DNA of 64,000 bases from Martelella radicis (GCF_014196625.1 NZ_JACIDZ010000009.1:62001-126000); one strand, 5' to 3'; counted from the stretch's first letter, positions 37,211 to 47,228 are shown. Translations and numbers: made by a program. The notes: generated by a model not told the origin, from the letters alone.

Positions 37211-38584
37211 ATGATGCTCACAAACGACCAGCTCGACCGTTTCGACCGCGAGAATTTCTTTCATCCCTCGACCCATCTTGCCCAGCATGCGCGCGGCGAA
37301 AGCGCCAGCCGCATCGTCAAGACGGGCAAGGGCGTGTTCATCGAGGACCGCGACGGGAAGAAGCTTCTGGACGCCTTCGGCGGGCTTTACTGCGTCAATG
37401 TCGGCTATGGGCAGGAAAGCATCATCGAGGCGATCGCCGAGCAGGCGAAAGAGCTTGCCTATTACCATGCCTATGCCGGCCACGGCACGGAAGCGGCGAT
37501 CAATCTGGCCAAGATGGTGATCGACCGCGCGCCGGAGCACATGTCCAAGGTCTATTTCGGCCTGTCGGGATCGGATGCCAACGAGACCAATATCAAGCTC
37601 GTCTGGTACTACAACAACATCCTCGGCCGTCCGGAGAAGAAGAAGATCATTTCCCGCTGGCGCGGCTATCACGGCTCGGGGCTGATGACCGGCTCGCTGA
37701 CCGGCCTTCCCGGCTTCCAGCGGAAATTCGATCTGCCGCTGGAACGCGTGTTCCACACGGAAGCGCCCTATTATTACCGCCGCAAGGATCTCGCCATGAG
37801 CGAGTCCGATTTCGTCGCCTATTGCGTGGCCGAACTCGAACACCGGATCGAGCGTGAGGGCGCCGATACGATCGCCGCCTTCATCGGCGAGCCGGTTCTG
37901 GGGACGGGCGGTCTCGTGCCCCCGCCCGAAGGCTATTGGGAAGCGATTTCCGCCGTTCTGGAAAAGCACGACATCCTGCTGATCGCCGATGAGGTCGTCA
38001 CCGGCTTCGGCCGTCTCGGCACCATGTTCGGCTCGGCGCATTTCGGCCTGAAGCCCGACCTGATCACCATCGCCAAGGGGTTGACCTCCGCCTATGCGCC
38101 GCTGTCCGGCTCCATCGTCTCGGAGAAGATGTGGAAGGTTCTGGAACAGGGCACGGACGAAAACGGTCCGATCGGCCATGGCTGGACCTACTCCGCCCAC
38201 CCGATCGGGGCGGCCGCCGGCGTTGCCAATCTGAAGCTGATCGACGAACTGGGTCTCGTCAAGAACGCCGGCGAGACCGGCGCCTATTTCCGCGCCGCGA
38301 TGAAGGACGCGCTCGGCGACCATGTCCATGTCGGCGATGTGCGCGGTGAGGGCATGCTGCTGGCCGTCGAATTCGTCAAGGATCGCGAAAGCCGCACCTT
38401 CTTCGATCCGGAGGAAAAGATCGGCTACAAGCTCGCCGCCGCGCTCCTGTCGGAAGGCGTGATTGCCCGCGCCATGCCGGAAGGCGACATTCTGGGTTAC
38501 GCCCCGCCGCTCTGCCTGACGCGCGAGGAAGCCGACCAGATCGTTGCCGCAACGAAGAAGGCGGTGACGACGGTTCTCGGCTGA
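37211..38584 (+). CDS. Class III PLP-dependent aminotransferase
   Basis: A 457-residue omega-type aminotransferase. It has GLSGSDANETNIKLVWYYN, the aspartate of LLIADEVVTGFGR that holds the pyridine nitrogen, and the PLP lysine in ITIAKGLTSAYAPL. In a locus with an ectoine hydrolase it would be the diaminobutyrate transaminase (DoeD); on sequence alone it resembles pyruvate-dependent omega-transaminases of broad range. The start at 37211 or 37214 follows GCGAGGATA. It is divergent from the doeA operon. Confidence 0.85.
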   Translation: MMLTNDQLDRFDRENFFHPSTHLAQHARGESASRIVKTGKGVFIEDRDGKKLLDAFGGLYCVNVGYGQESIIEAIAEQAKELAYYHAYAGHGTEAAINLAKMVIDRAPEHMSKVYFGLSGSDANETNIKLVWYYNNILGRPEKKKIISRWRGYHGSGLMTGSLTGLPGFQRKFDLPLERVFHTEAPYYYRRKDLAMSESDFVAYCVAELEHRIEREGADTIAAFIGEPVLGTGGLVPPPEGYWEAISAVLEKHDILLIADEVVTGFGRLGTMFGSAHFGLKPDLITIAKGLTSAYAPLSGSIVSEKMWKVLEQGTDENGPIGHGWTYSAHPIGAAAGVANLKLIDELGLVKNAGETGAYFRAAMKDALGDHVHVGDVRGEGMLLAVEFVKDRESRTFFDPEEKIGYKLAAALLSEGVIARAMPEGDILGYAPPLCLTREEADQIVAATKKAVTTVLG

Positions 38585-38695
38585 GGGAAAGGCCTGTCGT
38601 TCTGGCAGTTATTGAGATCGGCAAAAGCCCGGCAAAAGCGAAACCAGGGACACAGTCAGTCGAAGTAGGGCAGACGAACATCGGGCAGGGAACCG

Positions 38696-38830
38696 ATCTC
38701 CCCCTTGAGGGGGAGATGCCCCGACAGGGGCAGAGGGGGTGAAGTGCCCGCAACTGAACACGGTGCAAGAGGCCAGGTTCATTACCCCCCTCTGTCACGT
38801 TCGCGACATCTCCCCCTCAAGGGGGGAGAT
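38696..38830 (-). repeat. 135-bp palindromic repeat, copy 3, intergenic
   Basis: The same length and terminal arms (ATCTCC...GGAGAT) as copy 1, but inverted: its right half carries the TCGCGAACGTGACAGAGG-type block that copy 1 has on the left. It lies between the aminotransferase and DUF6101 genes. Confidence 0.9.
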
Positions 38831-39145
38831 TGTTGGGGGGCGGGAGCGATCGCCTGAGAGCGCTGCTCTTGCCCGAAGATACGCCGGAACAGACCGGCTG
38901 GCCCGATCTCTGCGACAACGGCAGAGAAGCCGGTGTCCCCGAGGTTAACGCATCCTCACTCACGCGTTCACGCTCTCTCAACCCTCATGGATCGGATTTT
39001 GATAACCATTCATCCGGGTTGGATTTTCTTAACCCTGCTTGTTAAGGCGGCTGGTAAGAACCTCGCCTATGATGGCCCTCAGACGGACGGAAAAGTCCGC
39101 AGCAAGAAAAGCCGGATACCGGCGACAGAGCCAAAGGGTGATCAG
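38831..39145. other. 315-bp gap with no recognised gene
   Basis: Two imperfect direct repeats (CGGATTTTGATAACC and TGGATTTTCTTAACC, about 30 bp apart near 38994 and 39020) lie upstream of the DUF6101 gene. No coding frame or RNA was recognised. Confidence 0.4.
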
Positions 39146-39709
39146 ATGACGAATTCGCAGGTCAAGAGGGGGAATGAGGAACCGGTTCTGAGGATAGATC
39201 CGGCGCACTTCCCGCAGAAATTCTCCTATGTCGCCAAGGGCTCCGAGGCTCGCATCGGCGTCAAGCTCGACAGCCGGGGCGCCGTTGTTCGCCGCAACCT
39301 GCCCTCAAGCAACCTTCCCTTTTCCATCGCGCTTCCGGGCCGGGCCTTCAAGGGCGTTGCCGCCCGCGCCGTTGCCCATGCCGATGGCGGCATCACGGTG
39401 ACGCTGGAACTGCACCACGCCGATCCGGAACTCTGCATTCCGCTGCTTGTCGCCCATGATCTGAGCGAAATTGTGGCCGACTGGCAGGACTGGGCGCTGC
39501 TTTATGATATTCCGATGATGATGGTTGAGGCCGACGGCATTGCCCGTCCGGTGGATTTCAAGCCGCACCAGGCCGTTGCCGCCAATGATGATGCCGCAGG
39601 TCCCGCCCGCCGCGCTGCCGCCCGCAGCATCAAGCGCCTGGCCATGCGGCTCAGCGATTGCCCGATCGGCGTGAAGATGACGGTCAAGGGTCGCGCGGTC
39701 GCTGCCTGA
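39146..39709 (+). CDS. DUF6101 family protein
   Basis: A 187-residue protein matching DUF6101 of Hyphomicrobiales: LRIDPAHFPQKFSY, then a two-part beta domain with LPGRAFKGVAARAV and LHHADPELCIPLLVA, and EIVADWQDWALLYDIPMMMVEADG. The C-terminus is basic (RRAAARSIKRLAMRLSD). The overall shape hints at a PilZ-like barrel but no RxxxR motif was seen. Function unknown. It is convergent with ubiA (8 bp). Confidence 0.75.
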   Translation: MTNSQVKRGNEEPVLRIDPAHFPQKFSYVAKGSEARIGVKLDSRGAVVRRNLPSSNLPFSIALPGRAFKGVAARAVAHADGGITVTLELHHADPELCIPLLVAHDLSEIVADWQDWALLYDIPMMMVEADGIARPVDFKPHQAVAANDDAAGPARRAAARSIKRLAMRLSDCPIGVKMTVKGRAVAA

Positions 39710-39717
39710 GCCGCGGC

Positions 39718-40671
39718 TCAGCCGATGAAGATCGCGGCCACAAGGCCGAGAAAGACGACCAGCCCGACGCGGCTGTTGAACTTGAACAGTTTGAGGCACT
39801 GCGCGCCGTCATCGATATCGAGCACGGCGATCTGGTAGAACAGCATGGCGCCTGCCGCCAGAAGGCCGGCGAACGCGGCCCAGCCGAGGCCGGCGACAAG
39901 ATAGGCGACGACAAGCAGGGCCAGCATGGCGCCGTAGAAGAGGACGAGCCACGGCTTCGTCCTTTCCCCGAAGAGCCGCGCGGTGGAGCGCACGCCGATG
40001 AGCGCGTCATCCTCCTTGTCCTGATGGGCATAGATCGTGTCGTAGCCGATGGTCCAGACGATCGCGGCGAGATAGACCAGCGCGGCCGGCAGTGACAGCG
40101 AGCCGAATACCGCGGCCCAGCCGACAAGCCCGCCCCAGGAAAAGGCCAACCCCAGGAACAGTTGCGGCCAGTCGGTGAACCGCTTGGCAAACGGGTAGAT
40201 CGCCACGAAGGCGAGCGACGCGAAGCCGAGCAGAACCGTGAACAGGTTGAACGACAACAGCACGGCAAGCCCGGTCAGCGCCTGTAACAGGATGAAGATC
40301 TTCGCCTGACGCCGGGTGACGCGGCCAGAGGGCAGGGGGCGGGAGCGCGTGCGCGCCACCTGATTGTCGATGTCATGGTCTACGAGATCATTATAGGTGC
40401 AGCCGGCCCCGCGCATGGCAACGGCGCCGATGAAGAACAGCAGGAGATGGGCGACGAACTGCCCCGGCCGAAAGGCGTTGGCTTCGGCCGTCACAGCCGC
40501 CGCCATTGCCGCCGACCAGAAACAGGGCCACATCAGCAACTGCCAGCCGATCGGCCGGTCCCAGCGGGCAAGCTGGGCATAGGGCCAGAGCCAGCGGGGC
40601 AGGAGGCTGTAGACGAAATTGTCCGACGGAGCGTCGAAAACGCGGCCGTTATCTTCAGTTGTCGTGCCCAT
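39718..40671 (-). CDS. ubiA: 4-hydroxybenzoate polyprenyltransferase
   Basis: A 317-residue inner-membrane UbiA prenyltransferase of ubiquinone synthesis, attaching the polyprenyl chain to 4-hydroxybenzoate. The first Asp-rich motif NDLVDHDIDNQVARTRSRPL and the second YDTIYAHQDKEDD are present, with about eight membrane helices. The start at 40671 (MGTTTEDNG) follows CGAGGA; two earlier Met codons are less well placed. Confidence 0.96.
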   Translation of the reverse strand: MGTTTEDNGRVFDAPSDNFVYSLLPRWLWPYAQLARWDRPIGWQLLMWPCFWSAAMAAAVTAEANAFRPGQFVAHLLLFFIGAVAMRGAGCTYNDLVDHDIDNQVARTRSRPLPSGRVTRRQAKIFILLQALTGLAVLLSFNLFTVLLGFASLAFVAIYPFAKRFTDWPQLFLGLAFSWGGLVGWAAVFGSLSLPAALVYLAAIVWTIGYDTIYAHQDKEDDALIGVRSTARLFGERTKPWLVLFYGAMLALLVVAYLVAGLGWAAFAGLLAAGAMLFYQIAVLDIDDGAQCLKLFKFNSRVGLVVFLGLVAAIFIG

Positions 40672-40753
40672 AAATCCTCGGTGCATCAAAGCGTCTGATC
40701 TGCCGTCCGGTCAGCCGCCGACCTGAAGCCTAGATGCCCGAAGAAGGCAGGCT

Positions 40754-42016
40754 TCAGTCGAATTCGACCGGCTCAAGGGGCGCTCTGGTCGCTTCCGCGG
40801 CCTTCAGCTTCTCCTCGGCCTCGAACATATAACGGCGGTTGTTCGGCGTGGCAAACTGGCTCTTGGAGAGCTGCATCTGGAAGACGAACATCTTGTCCCA
40901 TTCAAACGCCATTTCCGAACCGGCGAGATAGAATTCCCACATGCGGAAGAACTGCTCGTCATAGAGCTTGATCGCCTCTTCCTTGCGGGCGACGAAGCGT
41001 TCGCGCCAGGCGCGGAGCGTATAGGCATAATGCATCTGCAGGATTTCGACGTCGCGCACCAGCAGGCCGGATTTCTCCACCGCCGGCAGCACTTCCGCCA
41101 CCGAGGGGATATAGCCTCCGGGGAAGATGTATTTCTCGATGAAGGGATTGGTGTGACCATGGCCGGCGACATCGCGGCCGATCGAGTGCAGAACCATCAC
41201 GCCGTCATCGTCGAGAAGCTCGAAACACTTGTCGAAGAAGTTCCTGTAGCGGCCGATCCCCACATGTTCGAACATGCCGACGGAGACGATCCGGTCGAAG
41301 GGCTTGGCCTTCATGGTGCGGTAGTCCTGAAGCTTGAAGCGAACCCTGTCGGAAAGCCCGCGCTTTGCCGCTCGGGTTTCGGAAATGTCATGCTGTTCAT
41401 GGGAGAGCGTGATGCCGGTGCAGTCGACGCCGGCCATTTCGGCCAGATACATGCTGAGGCCGCCCCAGCCGGAACCGATCTCGAGCACGCGCTGGCCTTC
41501 GCTCAATCTTAGTTTTGCGGCGATATGGCGCTTCTTGGCGAGCTGGGCCTCGTCCAGCGAGATATCCGGCGGATCGAAATAGGCACAGGAATATTGCCAG
41601 TCCTCATCCAGAAACAGGCTGAAGAGCGGCGGCGTCAGATCATAGTGGTGGGAGACATTCTTGCGGTTCTTGTTGATCGGCAGGCGGGTGTTGATCTGCG
41701 CCAGACCGATGCGCCAGAAAACCCTCGCCGCCATCAAGGGGCTGAAGACGATATCGAGCGTGTTGCGCCGGACGAGGGAGAGAAAATCGTAGATATCGCC
41801 CTCTTCCATCAGGAAGCGACCCTGCATGTACATCTCGCCGAGAGTGAGCGCCGGGTCCTTGGCGATGAGGTCCTGTGCCTGCCTGTCGGTGAAGCGAATG
41901 GCCACGGGATCGCCTGTGCCATCCCCGAAAGTGGTAACCTCCCCCGTCTCCGTCTTGACCCTGAGTGTTCCGGTTTTGATGATCTTCTCGATCAGGTCGA
42001 ACAGCGGTGAAGCCAT
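40754..42016 (-). CDS. cfa: Cyclopropane-fatty-acyl-phospholipid synthase
   Basis: A 420-residue SAM-dependent enzyme that adds methylene across lipid double bonds. It shows NVSHHYDL, the SAM-binding VLEIGSGWGGLSMYLAE, YSCAYF and the active-site GMFEHVG. Rhizobia often carry several cfa copies, so another may exist. The start at 42016 (MASPLFDLIEK) is preceded by AGGGGATTG. Confidence 0.93.
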   Translation of the reverse strand: MASPLFDLIEKIIKTGTLRVKTETGEVTTFGDGTGDPVAIRFTDRQAQDLIAKDPALTLGEMYMQGRFLMEEGDIYDFLSLVRRNTLDIVFSPLMAARVFWRIGLAQINTRLPINKNRKNVSHHYDLTPPLFSLFLDEDWQYSCAYFDPPDISLDEAQLAKKRHIAAKLRLSEGQRVLEIGSGWGGLSMYLAEMAGVDCTGITLSHEQHDISETRAAKRGLSDRVRFKLQDYRTMKAKPFDRIVSVGMFEHVGIGRYRNFFDKCFELLDDDGVMVLHSIGRDVAGHGHTNPFIEKYIFPGGYIPSVAEVLPAVEKSGLLVRDVEILQMHYAYTLRAWRERFVARKEEAIKLYDEQFFRMWEFYLAGSEMAFEWDKMFVFQMQLSKSQFATPNNRRYMFEAEEKLKAAEATRAPLEPVEFD

Positions 42017-42242
42017 CTCAATCCCCTGAATGTCTGCTAATGTCACATATTATTAAGCGTACAATATTCGTTTTGATACAAGAAACAAGGCGCTTCGGCC
42101 ATCTCCCGCGCCTTGGCTTTCGGGCATGAATTCAAGGACCTGCAAGAGATGCAATTTTTGATTGCGACATGCAATCCTGTCTGAAAGGGTAGAAGCGAAA
42201 CATGGGGACAGTATCTGATTCGGGCGCTGGGGGGCGTGAACG

Positions 42243-43106
42243 ATGACATTTGGCGGACGCCTGAAGGCGGTCATGGGCGGATCGCTGGGTCTGCTCTTCT
42301 CAAACATCGTGGTCGCGCTGAGGATCGCCTGGCCCTGGGTGCTGCTGGCGTTTCTTGTCAGCCTTTTTGCGCCGGGTGAGCCGCAGCAGTTCGAGCTCGA
42401 GACGGTCAATGCGTCACAGGCTGTCCTGTTCGTCGTCGGCTTTGTTGCCATGGCGGCGGTCTACGCGATCGCCTTTGCCTCCGTCGCCGTTGCCTGGCAT
42501 CGGCATGGCCTGCTTGGCGAGATGCCGAAGCCATTTCCGATCCGCTTCACCCGACGAGAGCTGCGCTTCCTCGGGCAGGGCATTCTTGTCGGCCTGGTGA
42601 TGTTTCTTATTGCCCTGCCGGTTGGGCTGGCCTTCGGTATATTGACGGCCCTTCTTTCTCATGCCGGCGGAATCGGTGTCGCTGTGCTCGCGATTGCCGG
42701 AATCGTTGGCTATTTCACCATCATTTCGGTGGCCATGCGCTATTCGCTCATCCTGCCGGCAACGGCGATCGACCAGAATTTCGGCCTTGGCGGCGCATTC
42801 TGGCGCGGCGAGGGCTTCGGCCTTCCCATGGCGATCACCAATATCGTGATCGCGCTTCTTGTGGCGCTGCTGGCGCTGGCTCTGCAGTTCGGCGTGGCCG
42901 CGCTGGCCTCGCTCTACCTGACGGTGGCGCCGGCGGCTCTGGCGCCGACGGTCGGCGCCTTCGTTACGGTCGTTGCCACGTTCTTCGACACGGCGACCTC
43001 GTTCTTCACCATCGTCGCCGGTCTCGCCGTCGTTACCGCCGGCTACCGGTTGGGCTGTGAAAGCCGGGGTTACGACATATACGGCAATCGGCTCGACACC
43101 GACTGA
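42243..43106 (+). CDS. Multi-pass membrane protein, unknown function
   Basis: A 287-residue hydrophobic protein with about six membrane segments (near residues 20-42, 62-85, 110-140, 143-165, 200-225, 230-270). No family was recognised with confidence; it resembles unnamed rhizobial inner-membrane proteins of stress-related or glycerophosphoryl-like layout. It has a GGGGGCG ribosome site and ends 3 bp before the convergent tex gene. Confidence 0.65.
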   Translation: MTFGGRLKAVMGGSLGLLFSNIVVALRIAWPWVLLAFLVSLFAPGEPQQFELETVNASQAVLFVVGFVAMAAVYAIAFASVAVAWHRHGLLGEMPKPFPIRFTRRELRFLGQGILVGLVMFLIALPVGLAFGILTALLSHAGGIGVAVLAIAGIVGYFTIISVAMRYSLILPATAIDQNFGLGGAFWRGEGFGLPMAITNIVIALLVALLALALQFGVAALASLYLTVAPAALAPTVGAFVTVVATFFDTATSFFTIVAGLAVVTAGYRLGCESRGYDIYGNRLDTD

Positions 43107-43109
43107 GTG

Positions 43110-45407
43110 CTACTTCCGGCGCATGGCATCGGCCAGCGCCGCGCCGAAGGCGCCCTGGCTTGGCCGGTCTTCCCGCCTGCTGTCGCGCTTGTTGTCACGC
43201 TGGGGCTTGCGGTCGCCGCCGCGCGGTCCCCGGGCAGCGGGCGCGCCGTCATCCTTCTTCATCGACAGGCCGATGCGCTTGCGTTTCACATCGACATCGA
43301 CGACACGCACCTTCACCACATCGCCGGCCTTGACCACTTCATGCGGATCCTTGACGAAACGGTCGGCAAGCTGGGAGACGTGGACGAGCCCGTCCTGATG
43401 CACGCCGATGTCGACGAAGGCGCCGAAGGCCGCGACGTTCGTCACCGTGCCTTCCAGCACCATGCCGGGCTTCAGGTCCGAAATCTCGTCAATGCCATCG
43501 GCAAAGCTTGCGGTCTTGAACTCCGGGCGCGGGTCGCGGCCGGGCTTTTCCAGCTCCGCCAGAATGTCGCGCACCGTCGGAAGGCCGAAACGTTCGTCGA
43601 CGAAGGCGCGCGGATCGACGGACTTCAGCGCCGCGCTGTCGCCCATCAGCGTTCTTAGATCGCGGCCGCAGGCGGCGACGATCTTCTTGGCAACGTCATA
43701 GGCTTCCGGATGCACGGCGGAGGCATCGAGCGGCTCCTTGCCGTCGCGGATACGCAAAAAGCCGGCGCATTGCTCGAAGGCGCGCGGACCGAGGCGTGCG
43801 ACCTTCAGCAGTTCCTTACGGCTCTGGAACGCGCCATTGGCGTCGCGATGGACCACGATCGCCTCGGCAATCGCGGGGCCAAGACCGGAGACGCGGGCGA
43901 GAAGCGGAGCGGAGGCCGTGTTGAGATCAACGCCGACGCCGTTCACCGCGTCTTCGACCACGGCGTCGAGCGATCGCGACAGCTTGATCTGGTCGACATC
44001 GTGCTGATACTGGCCGACGCCGATCGACTTCGGCTCGATCTTCACCAGTTCTGCAAGCGGGTCCTGCAGGCGCCGCGCAATCGACACCGCGCCGCGCAGA
44101 GAGACATCGAGGCCCGGAAACTCCTTCGCCGCCGTTTCGGAAGCCGAATAGACCGAGGCACCGGCCTCCGAGACGATGACCTTGACCGGTTTCGGCTCGG
44201 GGATCTCCTTCAGCAGATCGGTGACGAGCTTTTCCGTCTCGCGACTTGCCGTGCCGTTGCCGATGGCGATCAGCGACACCTTGTGGCGGGCAATCAGCGC
44301 CTTCAGCACGGCCATTGCGCCCTGGACGTCATTGCGCGGCTGGAAAGGGTAGATGGTGGCGGTATCCAGAAGCTTGCCGGTGCCGTCAACGGCGGCCACC
44401 TTGACGCCGGTGCGGATGCCCGGATCAAGGCCGAGCGTGACGCGGGAGCCGGCGGGGGCTGCCAGCAGCAGGTCCTTGAGGTTGCGGGCAAACACATGGA
44501 TCGCCTCGTCCTCGGCCCGCTCGCGCATCTCGCGCATCAGGTCGAGCGAGAGCGAGGTGGAAAGCTTCACCCGCCAGCACCAGCCGGCAACCTGCATCAG
44601 GAACTCATCCGCCTTGCCTCTGCTGCCGATATCGAAGAAGCGGGCAATCATCTGCTGGGCGGGCTTGACCGGCGAGGGGTTGTCGCTGTCGGCCTCGATC
44701 GCGACCGTCAGCACCTCCTCGTTCCAGCCGCGCAGCATGGCAAGCACGCGGTGGCCCGGCGCGGTGGCGAATTTTTCCGCGTGCTCGAAATAGTCGGCGA
44801 ATTTCGCGCCGGCCTCTTGCCTGCCGTCGACCACTTTGGCGTAGAGCATCGCATTGTCGCGCATATATTGGCGTAGACGGCCGACGAGTTCGGCATTCTC
44901 GGCAAACTGTTCGGAGAGAATGTCGCGGGCGCCGTCAAGGGCGGCACGGGTGTCGGCAACATTCTCATTGAGATAGGCGGTGGCGAGCTTTTCCGGATCG
45001 GCGGAACGATCTTCGAAGATCGCGTCTGCCAGCGGCTGCAGCCCGTTCTCGCGCGCGATCATCGCCCGTGTGCGGCGCTTGGGCTTGTAGGGCAGATAGA
45101 GGTCCTCAAGCTCGGATTTTGTCGTGACGGCGGCGATCTTGTCCGCCAGCTCATCCGTCATCTTGCCTTGGCCTGCGATCGATTCCGTGATCGTCGTCCG
45201 CCGCGCCTCGAGTTCGCGCAGATAGGTCACCCGCTCCGACAATTGCCTCAGCTGCGTATCGTCCAGTCCGCCGGTCGCCTCCTTGCGGTAGCGCGCCACG
45301 AAGGGCACGGTCGCGCCGCCGTCCAAGAGTTCGAGCGCCGCGTTCACCTGGTCGGGCCGGGCCTTGATTTCATTGGCGACGATGCGGGCAATTTTGGTGT
45401 CACTCAT
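43110..45407 (-). CDS. tex: Tex family RNA-binding protein
   Basis: A 765-residue Tex protein: N-terminal helical region ([17 protein letters not shown]), YqgF-like domain ([17 protein letters not shown]), helix-hairpin-helix repeats ([25 protein letters not shown]) and a C-terminal S1 RNA-binding domain (about residues 640-715) followed by a basic, glycine-rich tail. Tex acts in transcription or RNA metabolism. Its place directly after the GNAT pair is unusual, as obgE commonly follows rplU-rpmA. Confidence 0.95.
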   Translation of the reverse strand: MSDTKIARIVANEIKARPDQVNAALELLDGGATVPFVARYRKEATGGLDDTQLRQLSERVTYLRELEARRTTITESIAGQGKMTDELADKIAAVTTKSELEDLYLPYKPKRRTRAMIARENGLQPLADAIFEDRSADPEKLATAYLNENVADTRAALDGARDILSEQFAENAELVGRLRQYMRDNAMLYAKVVDGRQEAGAKFADYFEHAEKFATAPGHRVLAMLRGWNEEVLTVAIEADSDNPSPVKPAQQMIARFFDIGSRGKADEFLMQVAGWCWRVKLSTSLSLDLMREMRERAEDEAIHVFARNLKDLLLAAPAGSRVTLGLDPGIRTGVKVAAVDGTGKLLDTATIYPFQPRNDVQGAMAVLKALIARHKVSLIAIGNGTASRETEKLVTDLLKEIPEPKPVKVIVSEAGASVYSASETAAKEFPGLDVSLRGAVSIARRLQDPLAELVKIEPKSIGVGQYQHDVDQIKLSRSLDAVVEDAVNGVGVDLNTASAPLLARVSGLGPAIAEAIVVHRDANGAFQSRKELLKVARLGPRAFEQCAGFLRIRDGKEPLDASAVHPEAYDVAKKIVAACGRDLRTLMGDSAALKSVDPRAFVDERFGLPTVRDILAELEKPGRDPRPEFKTASFADGIDEISDLKPGMVLEGTVTNVAAFGAFVDIGVHQDGLVHVSQLADRFVKDPHEVVKAGDVVKVRVVDVDVKRKRIGLSMKKDDGAPAARGPRGGDRKPQRDNKRDSRREDRPSQGAFGAALADAMRRK

Positions 45408-45529
45408 GGGGCAGGTCTGTCCGGTTCATTGTCTCTGGCCGCGGAAGGTAGCGATGCGAGCGCCAATGACAACCAAAATTCATGTCGGAACCATGGCCAT
45501 CCCCATGGATGTGCGCCGGGCTTGCAAGG

Positions 45530-45563
45530 AAAAGGCCGAGCCGCTTGCGCTGGCCCGGCCCTT
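45530..45563 (-). terminator. Probable terminator after the GNAT pair
   Basis: An imperfect 10-bp G+C-rich stem (AAGGGCCGGGCC against GGCTCGGCCTT) with a 9-base loop, followed by TTTTCC on the minus strand, 5 bp past the GNAT stop. Confidence 0.55.
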
Positions 45564-45568
45564 GATCA

Positions 45569-46135
45569 TCAGCCGAAGTGATAGGGGCGGAAATAATCCG
45601 GCGTCAGCGCCGTCGTCACCTCCTGTACCATCGCCCCGCGACTTGCGGCGTAGATGTCTCGCAAGCCGGTAACCTGGAAGCCGAGGCGTTGCTGCACCTT
45701 CAGCGAAGCGCCGTTTTCGGCAAAGGCGCCGGAATGAAGCGTGACCGCGCCTTTTTCGGCAAAGAAGCGGCCGAGAAGGGCGGAGGCCGCCTCGCTCATG
45801 AAGCCACGGCCCCAGTAGTAGCGGCTGAGCCAGTAGCCGAGGTGATAGCCGCCCTGCCTGAGTTCGATGGTGACGACGCCGATCAGCACCCTGTCTGCCG
45901 GCTGGGTGATGGCGAAGCACCATTCCCGGTCCCCGCTGTCATGCAGCGCATCCAGCCAGTCTTCCGCGTCATCGGCGGTAAACGGGTAGGGCGGCCGCGC
46001 GAGCATGCCGGTGACGGCGAAATCGGAGAGTGCGGCGGCAATGGCCTCCGCATCCCCCTGTTTCAGCGCCCTGAGGCTTAGCCTTTCGGTGTCGATGGTC
46101 GCGCTCTTCTGTCGCTCTTCAAGGGCAAGGCTCAT
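45569..46135 (-). CDS. GNAT-family N-acetyltransferase (RimJ/RimL type)
   Basis: A 188-residue Acetyltransf_3-type protein with the acetyl-CoA loop in the segment YWLSRYYWGRGFMSEAASALL (pattern Q/RxxGxG/A degenerate). The start at 46135 (MSLALEERQKS) follows GGGGAGG and overlaps the upstream GNAT stop by four bases. Substrate unknown, possibly a ribosomal protein or other N-terminus given the neighbourhood. Confidence 0.88.
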   Translation of the reverse strand: MSLALEERQKSATIDTERLSLRALKQGDAEAIAAALSDFAVTGMLARPPYPFTADDAEDWLDALHDSGDREWCFAITQPADRVLIGVVTIELRQGGYHLGYWLSRYYWGRGFMSEAASALLGRFFAEKGAVTLHSGAFAENGASLKVQQRLGFQVTGLRDIYAASRGAMVQEVTTALTPDYFRPYHFG

Positions 46136-46770
46136 CTCTGGCCTCCCCAGCTCTTCAGCGACATCCAGTTGCGGCGCTCCAGCCGGTACCATTCGACCGC
46201 GACCGATCCGCCGATGGCGAGCGAGCGGACCATGCCGGGCCCCTGGAACTGGAAGCCGCACTTGTGCAGCACCCGCCGCGAGCGCGGGTTGACGACCCGG
46301 CAACGCGCGTCAATGTGGTCGACCTCGTTCCTCGTGCGGAAGACCATGTCGATCAGAACCTGGGCGGCTTCCGTGGTGTAGCCCTTGCCCCAATAAGGTT
46401 CGCCCAGCCAGTAGCCGATCTCGACGACGCTTTCGTCATCGGGCGTGTTCTCGATGCCGCAGCAACCGATGAATTCGCCGTTTTCCGCTTTCGTGATGGC
46501 ATAGACGCAATTGCCGATCGCGCCCTCTTTGGTTCGCTCCACGAACTTGGCGGCATCGTCGGTCGTATAGGGATGCGGCATGCGCGACACCATGGTCGCG
46601 ATCTTGTCGTTGTTGGCGAGATGGGCAATGGCGTCAATGTCATCTTCGTGCGGGGCGCGCAGAACGAGCCTTTGCGACAGAAGAACGGGGCAATCCCGCC
46701 TTTGCAAATCCGGCCTTAGCCGTTCCCGGGATAGCCGTGACTGGCTTTCCCTGTGTAGATCCCTTTGCAT
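46132..46770 (-). CDS. GNAT-family N-acetyltransferase (RimJ/RimL type)
   Basis: A 212-residue relative of the next gene, with ERLVLRAPHEDDID-like start of the domain (QRLVLRAPHEDD here) and the CoA-binding GYWLGEPYWGKGYTTEAAQVL. A 30-residue arginine-rich extension precedes the domain. The ATG follows GGAAAGGA. The pair lies between rpmA and tex, downstream of a terminator. Confidence 0.88.
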   Translation of the reverse strand: MQRDLHRESQSRLSRERLRPDLQRRDCPVLLSQRLVLRAPHEDDIDAIAHLANNDKIATMVSRMPHPYTTDDAAKFVERTKEGAIGNCVYAITKAENGEFIGCCGIENTPDDESVVEIGYWLGEPYWGKGYTTEAAQVLIDMVFRTRNEVDHIDARCRVVNPRSRRVLHKCGFQFQGPGMVRSLAIGGSVAVEWYRLERRNWMSLKSWGGQR

Positions 46771-46800
46771 TTTCTCAGTCCTTTCCTGGGTTTGAAACGA

Positions 46801-46842
46801 AAGAAGGGAAGATGGTGGCGTCCCATCTTCCCTTCTTTTTCA
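46801..46842 (-). terminator. Strong terminator after rpmA
   Basis: AAAGAAGGGAAGATGG pairs perfectly over 16 bp with CCATCTTCCCTTCTTT around a 7-base loop. On the minus strand T-rich bases follow (TTTCGTTTC). It separates the ribosomal genes from the GNAT pair. Confidence 0.85.
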
Positions 46843-46915
46843 AATTCCAGGTCCGGTAACCTGATATTCAAAAGCCGGGTCGATGTGACGCCGGCTTTAA
46901 ATTGAGCGGTCCGGC

Positions 46916-47188
46916 TTATTCCGCTGCTTCTGCCTGTTTCGGCGCCACGGACACGTACATGCGGCCGTTGGCGCGCGCACGGAACGTCACATTGCCTTCA
47001 ATCTTGGCAAAAATCGTGTGGTCCTTGCCCATGCCGACATTGTCGCCGGGATGCCACTTGGTGCCGCGCTGGCGAATGATGATGTTGCCCGGAACGACGT
47101 TCTCGCCGCCGAACTTCTTCACGCCAAGGCGCTTGGACTCAGAATCGCGACCGTTGCGCGACGAACCGCCAGCTTTTTTATGTGCCAT
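46916..47188 (-). CDS. rpmA: 50S ribosomal protein L27
   Basis: A 90-residue L27 starting [19 protein letters not shown], the exact family start without a cleavable leader, which places its N-terminus at the peptidyl transferase centre. It is 40 bp downstream of rplU and in the same transcript. Confidence 0.98.
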   Translation of the reverse strand: MAHKKAGGSSRNGRDSESKRLGVKKFGGENVVPGNIIIRQRGTKWHPGDNVGMGKDHTIFAKIEGNVTFRARANGRMYVSVAPKQAEAAE

Positions 47189-47228
47189 TGGAGTTCTCCT
47201 TTAAACCTTCGAAACTTCTGCTTTCAGA

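Noticed and set aside
39029-39045. CtrA-like TTAA...TTAA upstream of the DUF6101 gene
   Set aside because: The two halves are nine bases apart, not the seven of CtrA sites.
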